Shown here one piece after another: positions 1 to 9,273 of a DNA stretch of 64,000 bases. Position 1 is the first letter of the stretch, and each line of letters opens with the position of its first letter. The DNA lies in contig JAPFFF010000002.1 in assembly GCA_039105265.1 (NCBI GenBank), positions 8,866,001-8,930,000 of the forward strand, written 5' to 3'. The notes below the pieces were generated by a model that saw nothing but the letters and a program-made list of their open reading frames with translations, did not search any database and had not been told where the DNA came from. The stretch comes from Tritrichomonas musculus (taxonomy: Eukaryota; Parabasalia; Tritrichomonadida; Tritrichomonadidae). Made by a program: the position numbers and the translations under genes.

Positions 1-2
1 CA

Positions 3-446
3 CAAAAATCACAAATATATGATGAAACAATCGTTCCAATAACAAAATCTCCATATCCAAGAGTTGATTCTTCACAACCATATCCAATACCAGATCAAAC
101 GCAAGAAAATATTGATCGTCAGAATTGCATAAATATTCGTCGTATCTTAGTAAATAACGGAATCAACCTTATCATTGACGCTCTCCAAAATATTAATCCG
201 GAACTTTCCGAACGCGTAAAAGCTAATCCAGAACCTTTTTGTTTGCTGCTAGGATTGGCAAAACCAAGCAATTCAGGCGAAAGCAATTTTAATTCTGAAG
301 AAATAATGTCTGAGTATACGCGAGAAGAAAAAAATTCAATAGAAAGGCTAAAAAAGATAGAGCCAAACCAACAAAAAGTTCTTCAAGTTTTTGAAGCTCT
401 CGGAAGAAATGAAAATAATGCAAAATTAATTTTGCAAAATTTATAA
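3..446 (+). CDS. RAD23: RAD23-like UV excision repair / proteasome shuttle protein, C-terminal part
   Basis: The frame is open from the window edge, so only the last 147 residues are visible. Residues about 45-82 of the visible part (RRILVNNGINLIIDALQNI onward) match the STI1/XPC-binding domain of RAD23. The C-terminus, starting at EYTREEKNSIERLKK and ending KLILQNL, matches the second UBA domain, which binds ubiquitin. RAD23 carries ubiquitinated clients to the proteasome through an N-terminal UBL domain (outside the window) and stabilises XPC/Rad4 in nucleotide excision repair. The order XPC-binding then UBA2 then stop is the normal C-terminal layout. The first internal ATG (243) is not the start, because the conserved domain lies upstream of it. 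Family is clear; completeness cannot be judged. Confidence 0.82.
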   Translation, partial: QKSQIYDETIVPITKSPYPRVDSSQPYPIPDQTQENIDRQNCINIRRILVNNGINLIIDALQNINPELSERVKANPEPFCLLLGLAKPSNSGESNFNSEEIMSEYTREEKNSIERLKKIEPNQQKVLQVFEALGRNENNAKLILQNL

Positions 447-885
447 ATTCGAAATTACTATAAGCTAATATTTATATAAACGAACTTTATATAATTTGGT
501 GCAATATTTTTTTATGCCATAAAAATACTGTTTTATTCAGATATTTTGAAAATAATTATAATAGCTTATTTGAAAAAGTGGCCACAATTTTTTGTGAAAA
601 AGAATATTCTTTTTTTTTTTTTTTTTATATGTATACATACAATTTGCCAAAATAAATAAAAAAACAAATAATCGATGATAATTTCAAATGAAAAAAATAA
701 AACATTGAAAAAATACCTTTTGAAAATAAACGTCTGCTATTTAAAAATGTGTAAAAAACTTTTTCATTAGTAATTGAATCCAATTTGAATACTTAAGATT
801 GAAAATATTCAAATAAATAAAAGAAAATTCAAACTATTCAAATTTCGAAAAAATTTTTCTTTTTAGTTGAATTCATAATCAGATC
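447..885. other. intergenic, low complexity
   Basis: No coding signal seen. It holds a T run near 610-627 and an AACTTTTT octamer at 757-764, a word that recurs in many intergenic stretches of this window. The last bases before the Myb gene (TTCATAATC) are a weak initiator-like context. Confidence 0.5.
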
Positions 886-1728
886 ATGATAACCTCAAAT
901 AATCATGAAGTATTTTCCCCACCATTAAACAATGATGATTTACCCAAAAATAGAATCCCTTTCCCACAAATTTCTTTTTTTAATGCTCAAAGAAATTGTG
1001 ACAAAATAAAAGAAATCTTACCAAATAGTCCAATTGACACATCAGAAATCAAAGGAGAAATGACAACAAGCAACACAAATGATACTGAATCTAGAAATAT
1101 TAATATCTTGAAAACAGAAAATATTGATGAAAATAGAGAAAATTGTATATTAAATGAAACATTAACTCACATGCCAAAAACAATCAATTCATTAGAACAA
1201 TACAAGAGGAAAAATAATGAAGTGCACATTAAAAAAAGGAGAACCAGAGTTCCTTTCACATCAGATGAAGATGAAAAATTGAAAATGCTTGTGAGACAAT
1301 TGGGAAGAAAAAATTGGACAAAAATCTCAATGCTCATGAATGGAAGATCTCCAAAACAATGTCGTGACAGATACAGTAACTATTTAATTCCTGGCTTTTT
1401 CAACGGGCAATGGACAAATGAAGAAGATCAACTGCTGATTAGGCTTTATGAACAAAATGGCCCAAAATGGTCCCTCATCAAGCAATTCTTTAATGGACGC
1501 ACAGCAAACTCTTTGAAAAATAGATGGAATTATTTTTTGTCCTATAAATATGAGAAATCAAATTCTATAAATGATTCATTTGAAAAAGAAAACCAAAAAA
1601 GTGACGTTGATTTTGATGATGAAAGAGACAATAATGATGAATTTGTTGAAATGGTTTACCATGATAATGACTTGCTGAATTCAATTAATAATTCAATCAT
1701 TGAAAATGATTGGTTTTTAATCGATTAA
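886..1728 (+). CDS. R2R3-type Myb DNA-binding protein
   Basis: A 280-residue protein with two consecutive Myb/SANT repeats. Repeat 1 is at about residues 120-167 (FTSDEDEKL...NWTKIS...CRDRYSNYL) and repeat 2 at about 172-221 (WTNEEDQLL...KWSLIKQFF...LKNRWNYFL). The spaced tryptophans and the RDRY and KNRW third helices are the DNA-contacting features of the family. The N-terminal 115 residues are polar and Asn/Glu-rich, with a basic patch (KKRRTRV) just before repeat 1 that may act as nuclear localisation signal. The C-terminal 60 residues are strongly acidic. It is probably a nuclear transcription regulator. In Trichomonas, Myb-type proteins bind core promoter elements, so a promoter-binding role is possible here but is inference. 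The start is the first ATG of the open frame. Confidence 0.9.
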   Translation: MITSNNHEVFSPPLNNDDLPKNRIPFPQISFFNAQRNCDKIKEILPNSPIDTSEIKGEMTTSNTNDTESRNINILKTENIDENRENCILNETLTHMPKTINSLEQYKRKNNEVHIKKRRTRVPFTSDEDEKLKMLVRQLGRKNWTKISMLMNGRSPKQCRDRYSNYLIPGFFNGQWTNEEDQLLIRLYEQNGPKWSLIKQFFNGRTANSLKNRWNYFLSYKYEKSNSINDSFEKENQKSDVDFDDERDNNDEFVEMVYHDNDLLNSINNSIIENDWFLID

Positions 1729-2097
1729 ATTCAATAGTAAAAAAAGTTTTGATTTTAATAAAATTTTTATAAAAATAACTGTTATATTTTTGTTGTTAAA
1801 ACTTTTAAATTGTTTAATACAGATTTGAGTAATACTTTTAAAAAGCAATTTTACAAATTTGAGTAATACAGAAATTATGTAAGACAATTGAAAATTTTTA
1901 TCAAAAAGTTCACCTTTTGATTTATTTTCTATATAAAAGTATTTTCTATACTCTTTCAAAAATTAGAGCTTTTTCTGAAGAGTGAAATATTAATATCGAT
2001 GAAATAATTGAATAATTTCTATATTGTGAGTATAATCTATTGGCTTTTTCCATTTAAAAACAGAATATAGAACCATTAAAAAAACAAATGAATTCGA
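1729..2097. other. intergenic
   Basis: 3' flanks of two convergent loci. No gene supported. AAAAAGTT occurs at 1903-1910, and a CTTTTTCTGAAGAGTG stretch begins near 1969; a close variant sits near 13835. Confidence 0.45.
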
Positions 2098-3207
2098 TTA
2101 ACTAGGAATGATAATGTCATCTTTGATGTTAACTTTGATTTTTTTGTTCTTTAATAAAAGTTGCACAATTTCAACATTATTTTTTTCAACTGCAAGATGT
2201 AGTGCCGTTTTTTTAATAAAGAAATTTAAAAATTTCATTCAAAATTTCAAAGTAATTTGATACAAAAAAATTTGATATGTAATTTATTAATTTTAGAAAA
2301 TTTGAATATAATTAATAAAAATATATATCGAAATTACATCAACAAACATGAATATTAAATGACTTGAAAAATAGTGAATAGAAACTTTATTTTAAAACAT
2401 TCATTGATTAATGTAATTAAACATATCATATGAAATTGAATAAAACATTTGATATCAAATTGAATTGAACTATTGAAATATGAATTTTATGATATATTTA
2501 TGGCTTAAATTATATTAAAACCATTTTATATGAAATTTTATTAATGGAAATTTGAAACTACATTTAAATTCATTTGTAATTTTATTATAAAAAAAATGAT
2601 GGAAATTCGTGGAATATTTACATCAATTGATGGACATGATAATAAAAGCTTCACAATATCCAAATTTCTCTTTTCAACTGCTATATGCAAGGCTGTTTTA
2701 TAAAAGAAAAAAAAAATTTATTATAATAATCACTTATAAATCATATTAAATATTTTTTGTTTCAATATTGTTAAAACGTTAATAATAGAAATGCTATTTG
2801 AAATATTTCTTGATAACTGTATTAAAATTAAAGAAGAGTAAAATACTTGGTAGATTGATGTCAATCTTTGGGCATGAAAGTAAAAGTTGAATCATTTTGA
2901 AATTCCCTTTTTCAATAGCCGTGTTCAATGATGTTGTTTGAAAATAAAAATTTCATAAATTTCATTGAATTTGTTAAAGTGAAATTTTAAAAAAGTATCC
3001 AAATATGAACATAATTTAAACATTGAAATTGATATTCCATTAAAATCATTAATTTTAAATGTCATTAAAACTATTCAAAATAAAAACTGTATTCAATGAA
3101 AATAATGAAAACATTCATATAATTTACTTCAATTTTGGGGCTTGATAATAAAAGTTGAACTATTTTTATATTTCCTTTTTCAACTGAGATTTGCAGAGCT
3201 GTTTTAA
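2098..3207 (-). pseudogene. four separated ankyrin modules downstream of the 3277-4149 gene (exons or decayed 3' end)
   Basis: On the minus strand four intact segments of about 28 codons each read as one ankyrin repeat: 3122-3207 (TALQISVEKGNIKIVQLLL), 2854-2938 (TSLNTAIEKGNFKMIQLLL), 2616-2699 (TALHIAVEKRNLDIVKLLL) and 2098-2211 (TALHLAVEKNNVEIVQLLL, ending IIIPS and a stop). Between them lie AT-rich spacers with stops in every frame. Starts are about 270, 240 and 490 bp apart. The modules follow the ankyrin/DUF3447-like frame at 3277-4149 on the same strand, so they probably belong to that locus. No canonical trichomonad intron signals are visible at the borders: two modules lack an AG just before the repeat. 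Splicing of unusual introns and partial decay are both possible. Confidence 0.5.
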
Positions 3208-3276
3208 AAAATATTGTTGGCAAAATTTCATAAAATCATATTCATAAAGACTTCATTGTTTACAAAAAATTAAACT

Positions 3277-4149
3277 TTATTTTAAATAACACCTGAATTG
3301 TATCAACATGTAATGCGGTTCAATGTGATTTTCTTCGAGAAGATGAATCATTTCAGTATTATTTGAATGAATTGCATAAAGATATAAAGATGGTTTCAAT
3401 TCAACATTGTTTAACCGTAAATATTGAAATATTTGAATTGATCCGAAAAATGCTGCATATTCAATTAAATCTGGATTTGTGTGAATTAAAAATGAATTCG
3501 TTTCAAATATAGATGATTCAACTGATGCTGAAAGAGGAAAATTCGTTCGATTTACATAAACTACAAATTCTTCAATTGAGCCATCACGAATAAGCTGACA
3601 AATATAAGAGTCATTTTCGCCGATATGACGCTTTTCATCAAATTTCAAAAAAACGTCTGTATTGAAGTCAAAAAGTTCTCTTTCAATTTTATGTTCTTCC
3701 AAAAAAAATTTGATTTCGCGATGAAAAAATCTATCGTAATTCCCTGCTTTATACTTTGAGTTTTCTATAACAAGCATGCTGTTTATGATGTATTTATCCA
3801 TTACAATTATTATCTCTTCTAATAAATACAAAATAATTATTTTATTGCTTCTAAAAATATCGAAAAATTCTCGATTTGTGAATCTTTTCTTGATTTCGTC
3901 TTTGAATAATGAAAAAATTTGTTCAAGTTTTTGAAAAAAATTAGAGCTTCGATGATGATCATTCGAAATTTGCAGAAGCAACATAAATAACAGTTTAAGC
4001 TTATATTGAAATTCTTGATTTAATGAAGAATAATATATTGACTCAATTTTATTTTGAAGATCATCTAAAATGTATGAATCATTGTTTAAAAATTCAAGAA
4101 CTTCCATTTGGATTACTTTTATCTCATCAATGTGGCCATGAACTTTCAT
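3277..4149 (-). CDS. DUF3447-like ankyrin-family protein, N-terminal portion
   Basis: A 290-residue open frame. The first 170 residues are helical and charged. The second half carries divergent ankyrin-type helices: about 180-215 (YICQLIRDGSIEEFVVYVN), about 225-255 (LIEYAAFFGSIQIFQYLRL) and about 256-282 (YLYAIHSNNTEMIHLLEEN). This is the layout of a large trichomonad family in which a helical N-terminal domain leads into ankyrin repeats, used as protein-interaction scaffolds. The last ten residues leave the family pattern, so the frame may end early or run into an intron; ankyrin modules continue downstream at 2098-3207. The start ATG is 27 bp downstream of a tRNA-like sequence on the same strand. 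Function is unknown. Confidence 0.65.
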   Translation of the reverse strand: MKVHGHIDEIKVIQMEVLEFLNNDSYILDDLQNKIESIYYSSLNQEFQYKLKLLFMLLLQISNDHHRSSNFFQKLEQIFSLFKDEIKKRFTNREFFDIFRSNKIIILYLLEEIIIVMDKYIINSMLVIENSKYKAGNYDRFFHREIKFFLEEHKIERELFDFNTDVFLKFDEKRHIGENDSYICQLIRDGSIEEFVVYVNRTNFPLSASVESSIFETNSFLIHTNPDLIEYAAFFGSIQIFQYLRLNNVELKPSLYLYAIHSNNTEMIHLLEENHIEPHYMLIQFRCYLK

Positions 4150-4176
4150 TGAATAAAAAAAAAAAAATCCTAAAAA

Positions 4177-4236
4177 AGCGTCACTCAGGATTTGAACCCG
4201 AATCCCGGGATTGGATAACTATTTACACCAGCAACG
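4177..4236 (-). tRNA. tRNA-Gly(TCC)-like sequence lacking about 12 nt (probable pseudogene)
   Basis: Read on the minus strand, GCGTTGC can pair with GTGACGC to give a 7-bp acceptor stem including G-U pairs. The T arm is good: TCGGG, loop TTCAAAT, CCTGA. The 5' D-arm region TGGTGTAAATAGTTA and a TCCAA anticodon-loop-like segment are present. Only 60 nt separate the acceptor ends where about 72 are expected; the 3' D stem and 5' anticodon stem are missing. A T run follows the 3' end and would serve as a Pol III terminator. Most likely a deleted tRNA-Gly copy. The anticodon is inferred from the residual loop only. Confidence 0.55.
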
Positions 4237-4501
4237 CTTCTGATTATTAACTCTTTAATCAAGTTATTTTTGCTTTATTTTTTAATACAACATTAACATC
4301 AATTAATGCTATTGTATTAAATTTTTTTTTTTTGTTAATGAAAACATGATTAACTAAAGTTTCTACTTTTTGATGAAGTAAAAATTGAGATTTTGGCTTC
4401 TATTCTAACAAGCAAAACAAAACAAAAAAAAAAACAAACAAAAAAAAAAAAAAAAAACAAAAACAAAAACAAAAAAAAAAAATCAAATGTCTCCTCGTTT
4501 A

Positions 4502-4960
4502 CTATTCTATTGGTACCCAATTTGCTAAACGGATGGCTGCTCGTGAGTTGGATGATAAAGTTTCTGGTATGTTTCCATGTTCTTTGTATATATTCAACAT
4601 TTTTTCAATGAACTCTTTTGCATTTACTCTGAGACTTCCCCATCCAACCAAAAATATATTATTTTCAATTGTGTACTTAAACCACTGATCAATCTCTGGC
4701 CTTCCATCTTTCAGTGCTGGGGCTTTTCCTGAACTGATATATTCACCAATGAATTCTTCTTTCAGGAATCGTTCACCATCCTTTATCCATTTGTTATAAG
4801 AATTGAAATAATCTTGTAAAAATGGATCTTCAGACTCATAAAAAATAATCTGGCCATCATCTAAACGAGGTAATTCTTCTTTCTCTTCTTCTGGATACCA
4901 ATTAAATAATGTATAATCGGTTTGCGTTTCTTTGTTTTCTTTTTTAATTTGGCATTCCAT
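4502..4960 (-). CDS. small protein of unknown function
   Basis: A 152-residue protein if started at the ATG at 4958-4960. An in-frame ATG 30 bp upstream (4990) is disfavoured because an initiator-like motif (minus strand, 4973-4983) lies between the two, so transcripts would begin after the first. The sequence is acidic at the N-terminus (WYPEEEKEELPRLDDG) and then aromatic-rich with a GWGSLRVNAKEF segment near the middle and a C-terminal RAAIRLANW. It has no signal peptide or membrane segment, and I recognise no family. Composition and codon pattern look like a real gene. The 3' end is followed by long T-rich and A-rich tracts in 4320-4480. Confidence 0.55.
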   Translation of the reverse strand: MECQIKKENKETQTDYTLFNWYPEEEKEELPRLDDGQIIFYESEDPFLQDYFNSYNKWIKDGERFLKEEFIGEYISSGKAPALKDGRPEIDQWFKYTIENNIFLVGWGSLRVNAKEFIEKMLNIYKEHGNIPETLSSNSRAAIRLANWVPIE

Positions 4961-4972
4961 TTTAAAAATGAT

Positions 4973-4983
4973 TAATGAAGTGA
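4973..4983 (-). promoter_or_regulatory. initiator-like element
   Basis: Minus-strand TCACTTCATTA, close to the Trichomonas vaginalis Inr pattern (TCA, Y, T/A). The putative start-site A lies about 20 nt before the ATG at 4960, a leader length usual for trichomonads. It decides the start of the downstream gene. Confidence 0.45.
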
Positions 4984-5383
4984 TAACCATAAAAACATAT
5001 TTTTATGTGCATAATAATTTTCTTTTTTATTGAAAATTTTTCCAAAAATTTTTTGATAATAAAAAATATGGAAAGAGAAAATGATGTAAATCTTTCCTTT
5101 AAATTGTAAGTCTCAGCAAAAATTATATGAAAACATAAAAAGATACCTATTTTTTTTTTTTTTTTATATAAACTAAATTTAATTCACTTTTTCAAAATCA
5201 AGACATTTGAACATCATGCATGAACGATAAATGAAATATTTTGATCCAATACTTTACAATCTACCTGAAATTTAACCTTCATTTTTGAATACAACTTCAT
5301 TATTAATTTTCAAAAAAAAAAGGAAATTCTATATATTTTGTGGATTATAGAAAAAAGACTTTTTTTATTTATTAAAAATTGAA

Positions 5384-5455
5384 GGGCAATTAGTCTAGTG
5401 GTATGATTCACGCTTAGGGTGCGTGAGGTCCCGGGTTCAATTCCCGGATTGCCCC
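5384..5455 (+). tRNA. tRNA-Pro(AGG)
   Basis: A complete 72-nt tRNA. The acceptor stem is GGGCAAT/ATTGCCC with discriminator C. The anticodon arm is CACGC, loop TTAGGGT, GCGTG, giving anticodon AGG (Pro). The T arm is CCGGG, loop TTCAATT, CCCGG. D-arm region TAGTCTAGTGGTA matches an internal box A. No intron. A run of T immediately follows (5456 on), a Pol III terminator. Confidence 0.95.
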
Positions 5456-5481
5456 TTTTTTGATTTTTTTTTTTTTTTTAA

Positions 5482-5512
<31 letters not shown>

Positions 5513-5539
5513 TTCTATCTTATTAATTACATAATAAAT

Positions 5540-6048
5540 GTTAGTTGTTTGATTTCTGGATATAAAACTGTCAAAGAACGTAGTCACCCCAATTTGAATT
5601 GACAACAATTTCACCATGTTCTTGTACTTCTTTATATTGTTCAATTTGACTAACTAGTTAATTCTCAACTATTTCACAAGAGAATTAATTATAATTTGTT
5701 TCAATGATGAACAATTTTCAAAATCTTTGGCTGCTTCAGGGTTAATATATAATAAATCTCGAACTAGAAAGAATTCCAATATTTTTTAATGATGAAACAT
5801 CCAGAAAAAGTTGAATCACAAATAGTTTTAATAGATGAAAAAGAATTGATTCTTTTCATTGATGAACATCCCATTAAAATTTGATCAAAAATTGCTGCAT
5901 TTGAGGGAGGAATTGTCCTTTCAGCAATAGTGCTGAAATCTTGAAATGTACTGCTTCCAATATAATGAACTGCTGATTGAAAATGAAGTAGTTTAGGTGA
6001 ATAATATTTATTGAATGTTAATTCATTAATTGGATTTGATGAACACAT
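5540..6048 (-). pseudogene. BspA-like leucine-rich-repeat fragment
   Basis: A 94-codon frame (5764-6048) opens with ATG and reads through three BspA/LRR_5-like units: LLHFQSAVHYIGSSTFQDF, an IPPSNAAIFDQILMGCSSM unit, and INSFSSIKTICDSTFSGC. The pattern 'I-x-x-S-x-F-x-x-C-S-S-L' is typical of the very large BspA-like family of trichomonads, thought to be surface or secreted adhesion proteins. Further coding-like LRR sequence (INPEAAKDFENCSSLKQI) continues downstream in another frame around 5670-5760, interrupted by stops. It is therefore a short damaged copy, not an intact gene. There is no signal peptide or membrane anchor, although many family members have one. Confidence 0.55.
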
Positions 6049-6457
6049 ATTAAAAATGAAAAAAATCCATGCTAATTAAGATCAGAAGGATAATTTATTA
6101 AATGCATTTTCAATTATGTGCATTTAACAAAGAGACCTGTTTCAATTGTAACATTTATTTTTTTTATTAAAAAAGAAAACACAAAGTCGCCATATTTTTA
6201 GGAAATCAAAATAAATAGACCAATTTTTCATTCATTTTTTTTTTTTTTTTAAATTGGTTTTTTAATAGTAAATTCTTTGCGACCTTTGTTTTTACCTGTG
6301 GATATCAAAAAGTTGTTGATGAGTCCAATCATAAAAATAAATTCACAATTATATGAATGAAAAGCATAGAGAACAATATTTCGATTGAATAGAATACCAA
6401 ATAAAAAAAAAAAAAAAAATCAATTTTTTTATTATTAATAATATTTTATTTAATAAA
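6049..6457. other. intergenic
   Basis: No gene supported. A short minus-strand stretch near 6250-6340 reads STGKNKGRKEFTIKKPI without stops but is too short to name. AAAAAGTT occurs at 6307-6314; A/T runs lie at about 6237-6250 and 6402-6419. Confidence 0.35.
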
Positions 6458-9022
6458 TTAAACAATCAACTTATTCATTTTATCTTTCAATTGCTTAAAA
6501 GACTCAAAGTCAGGAAGATTTATTTTGCACGTTGAGCAATCGCTAGTGATCATTGAACCTCCATTTACGTGGTTGAATGTTATTTGAATATTTTTTAATC
6601 CTCCGATAGGAACAGCCGAAGTACCTGTGATAAACTTCAGTATTTTCAACTTTTTCTCTTCGCTCATATCGAAGAAGTAATTCCAGAACCAGACGACCGT
6701 TTGCGAGTCGTTATCGAAGCCTTCATAAACGGCCTCTTTTTTGAGTTCGTTCCAATTTTTCTCCGTTTCTCCGCTGACGATTTTATCGAGCTCGTCTAGT
6801 CTGAAATACCGAGGAAACAGGGGAGGCAAATTCATTGATTTCAAACCGTTTTCAAAAGCTTTGAATTCCTTGTCAATTGAAATTGACATCCACTGTATCA
6901 CGCGGTTCACGTAGTCCGCTTTGTTTGACTCGACGAGCGGCGTTGGCACGAAGTCGAGGTCGTCTGTTATATCGTTTAATTTAATGAGGTCGATTTCGCA
7001 ATTCTCAAGATTATCGAGGTATGTAAAGCTCAGAAAATCTTTTTCTGTGATGACCTTCTGAAAAAGTGAAGATGACTCTCTGAAAAAGTCGGTGTCATAT
7101 AACATTAGGTCAGATTGACTAAAGGACCTGTTCTGCAGCTTCTTGTAAAAATAGCGTGGAAAACGAATCGGAATAGGACGCATCATTGAAAGTGCAAAGC
7201 CAAACAAAATGCCGAACGATAGATATTTCTTTGAAAGCTCGGCGGTTACTTCCTTGTGGTACTTGAACCAGTAAAAGTTGTTACGCAGAATGAAGAGGTC
7301 AAATTTTGGCTTGACAATTTCAGTGAAGGCGAAATCGATCAATTCTCCCGGGTTTTTGTTGAGGTCTTTTTTATCAAATCCGACGATCAAAAGTGCATCA
7401 AAAAGTGGCTTCGTATAGACGTCATGGTCCATCACTTCACAGTACTCTTTGAAACGAATCGAAAAAGGAAGAATTTGCGGATATTTCTCCTTCACTTTAT
7501 CGACGTTCTTGCCGACGTGCTCCTCGTCGAGGAAGTCGATTTTGTTGGAAGGAATCGGCGTGAGTGAGTTCTCGTTAGCGACGATAATTTTGACCATGAA
7601 AGGGCAAATTCTCTCATATTGAAAGGCGCAATCAGTTATGAAGTGATTGATGCTTTCAATTACGTCGAGCATGAGTAATTGGTGCCTCGCCAATTCGTCG
7701 TAAAAAAACGAATTAAAGCAGCACTTTTCAAGCTCGTTTGGCTTGAGCTTTTTCAGAAGGAACGAGAAAAACGGGTAAATTTCAAGGACATTCTTGAACA
7801 GGAAAAGAAGCAAGAAAGAGCGCGTTTTGATGAGATCATTATCGCCACTAAAAATGGCTGTCAATGTCGCAATAAACTTCTCGCTGTTGATGTTCAACTT
7901 TTTCTTAGAGCTCCGATAATTGAGAAGATAAACGTCCGAGAAAAGGAGGTTTTTTTCAGTTATCATATCGCTATCGTTCCCCATCAAAAGAAGAGGAAAT
8001 GATCGCGCACTGTAGAACGACGACTCAATCTTATCCTCGCTATTTTCAGACGACCGTTTATTTTCAGTACAGCCGAAATTAACGGACAAACCGTCACCAT
8101 AAACGGTGTCGTTCGCAGTGATCTTGTCAATGTAGTCAAAAATGTCTCCCTCTTCAACGTCTTCTAAAAAGTAGTTCTCGCCTTCATCGTCATCGTTGCT
8201 CGTGTTGTACGCAAGCTTCTTAAAAAGTTCCTCAAAAGAGGGACGCTCTTTCGGGTCCCTTGAGAGGCATCGGTCAATGAGCTTCGAAAATGACTCTGGA
8301 ACAGTGTCATCAAATTCTGGACGATAGTTTTCTGCGACCAATTTTCTTCTGAATTCTGACGGTTTTAACGTACCGTTCTCAAAATCAGGGAAGGGGGTCG
8401 ATTGCGAGATGATCTCATACATGATAATGCCAAATGAATAGACGTCAGATTTGAGCTCATAGCGGTTTTTTTCAATTGTTTCTGGGGCCAAATACGCATT
8501 CAAAATTATTTCTGGTGGTTGGACGAGGTTTGATAGATTAAAATCGGTTATATGCGGATGTAACTTTTTGCAAAGCAAAATGTTCTCTGGCTTGAGGCTG
8601 CGGTGAATGATGTTGTGCTGATGGAGATACATCATTCCCCGAGCTATGCCTATAAGTATTATTTGTCGCGTAGTATTGTCGTAATCATTATCCGAAAAAC
8701 CATTTTGGGCATTTTTAAGTAAAGTATCAAGAGAACCTCTTTGGGAATATTTCATTATTATCGTGAGATTTTTATTGCCAGAAAAATCGGTTAATGAATA
8801 TCCAATAAGTTTAATAAGTGTCGGATGCTGTAATCGCATCAAAATTCCAAGTTGACGTTCAATTATTTTAGGCGTAATTTCTTCATTATTAATTCGAAAC
8901 ACTTTAGCAACATAATTTTTTTCGGTATTCTTGTGTTTTACAACGCTGACTGAAGTGAATTCATTGTTTTGGATTTGTTCAATTAGATTAAAGGAGTTAA
9001 TATCTACCTTATACTTATTCAT
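6458..9022 (-). CDS. pseudokinase-HECT fusion: predicted E3 ubiquitin ligase with N-terminal kinase-like domain
   Basis: 854 residues. Residues about 10-272 form a TKL-like protein kinase fold: Lys40 in YVAK, DVYSFGIIMYE, CLSRDPKERPSFEEL. The catalytic-loop motif at 140-142 reads HRS, so the catalytic Asp of HRD is replaced by Ser; the DFG position reads DFN (160-162). The domain is therefore predicted catalytically weak or dead. After an acidic linker (about 275-305) and a helical middle region, residues about 510-854 match the HECT domain: N-lobe (FGILFGFALSMMRPIPIRFP, YVNRVIQWMSISIDKEFKAF, TVVWFWNYFF) and C-lobe (LKILKFITGTSAVPIGG, then STCKINLP with Cys832 at the thioester position). Role inferred: ubiquitin ligase whose kinase-like part recruits or senses a partner. 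GC content is locally higher than in its neighbours across the C-terminal half. Confidence 0.88.
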   Translation of the reverse strand: MNKYKVDINSFNLIEQIQNNEFTSVSVVKHKNTEKNYVAKVFRINNEEITPKIIERQLGILMRLQHPTLIKLIGYSLTDFSGNKNLTIIMKYSQRGSLDTLLKNAQNGFSDNDYDNTTRQIILIGIARGMMYLHQHNIIHRSLKPENILLCKKLHPHITDFNLSNLVQPPEIILNAYLAPETIEKNRYELKSDVYSFGIIMYEIISQSTPFPDFENGTLKPSEFRRKLVAENYRPEFDDTVPESFSKLIDRCLSRDPKERPSFEELFKKLAYNTSNDDDEGENYFLEDVEEGDIFDYIDKITANDTVYGDGLSVNFGCTENKRSSENSEDKIESSFYSARSFPLLLMGNDSDMITEKNLLFSDVYLLNYRSSKKKLNINSEKFIATLTAIFSGDNDLIKTRSFLLLFLFKNVLEIYPFFSFLLKKLKPNELEKCCFNSFFYDELARHQLLMLDVIESINHFITDCAFQYERICPFMVKIIVANENSLTPIPSNKIDFLDEEHVGKNVDKVKEKYPQILPFSIRFKEYCEVMDHDVYTKPLFDALLIVGFDKKDLNKNPGELIDFAFTEIVKPKFDLFILRNNFYWFKYHKEVTAELSKKYLSFGILFGFALSMMRPIPIRFPRYFYKKLQNRSFSQSDLMLYDTDFFRESSSLFQKVITEKDFLSFTYLDNLENCEIDLIKLNDITDDLDFVPTPLVESNKADYVNRVIQWMSISIDKEFKAFENGLKSMNLPPLFPRYFRLDELDKIVSGETEKNWNELKKEAVYEGFDNDSQTVVWFWNYFFDMSEEKKLKILKFITGTSAVPIGGLKNIQITFNHVNGGSMITSDCSTCKINLPDFESFKQLKDKMNKLIV

Positions 9023-9273
9023 AAAATAGATATTTCAAAAATTTTGAATATTTTGATAAAACTCAAACAAAAAATTTTAAAAAATTGGGCATTTCTTCTT
9101 TTTTTTTCTCAATTTTTTCTGAAACAATTAAATTTTCATGAAAATCTCAACTAAATTATCGTCCATCATTTTATATTTCTAAAGAAAATAAATGATATTT
9201 ACAATCATAATGAAAAATTTCGATAATTTATAATTTATTCAGATAATTTGAAATCCAAAATTATATATTATAA

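Noticed and set aside
1717-1959. Minus-strand open stretch of 80 codons
   Set aside because: Composition is Lys/Phe/Ile/Asn only, as expected from AT-rich non-coding DNA, and no family pattern.
2212-3276. Canonical trichomonad introns between ankyrin modules
   Set aside because: The expected donor and the branch-plus-acceptor motif were not found at module borders; splicing left as an open question instead.
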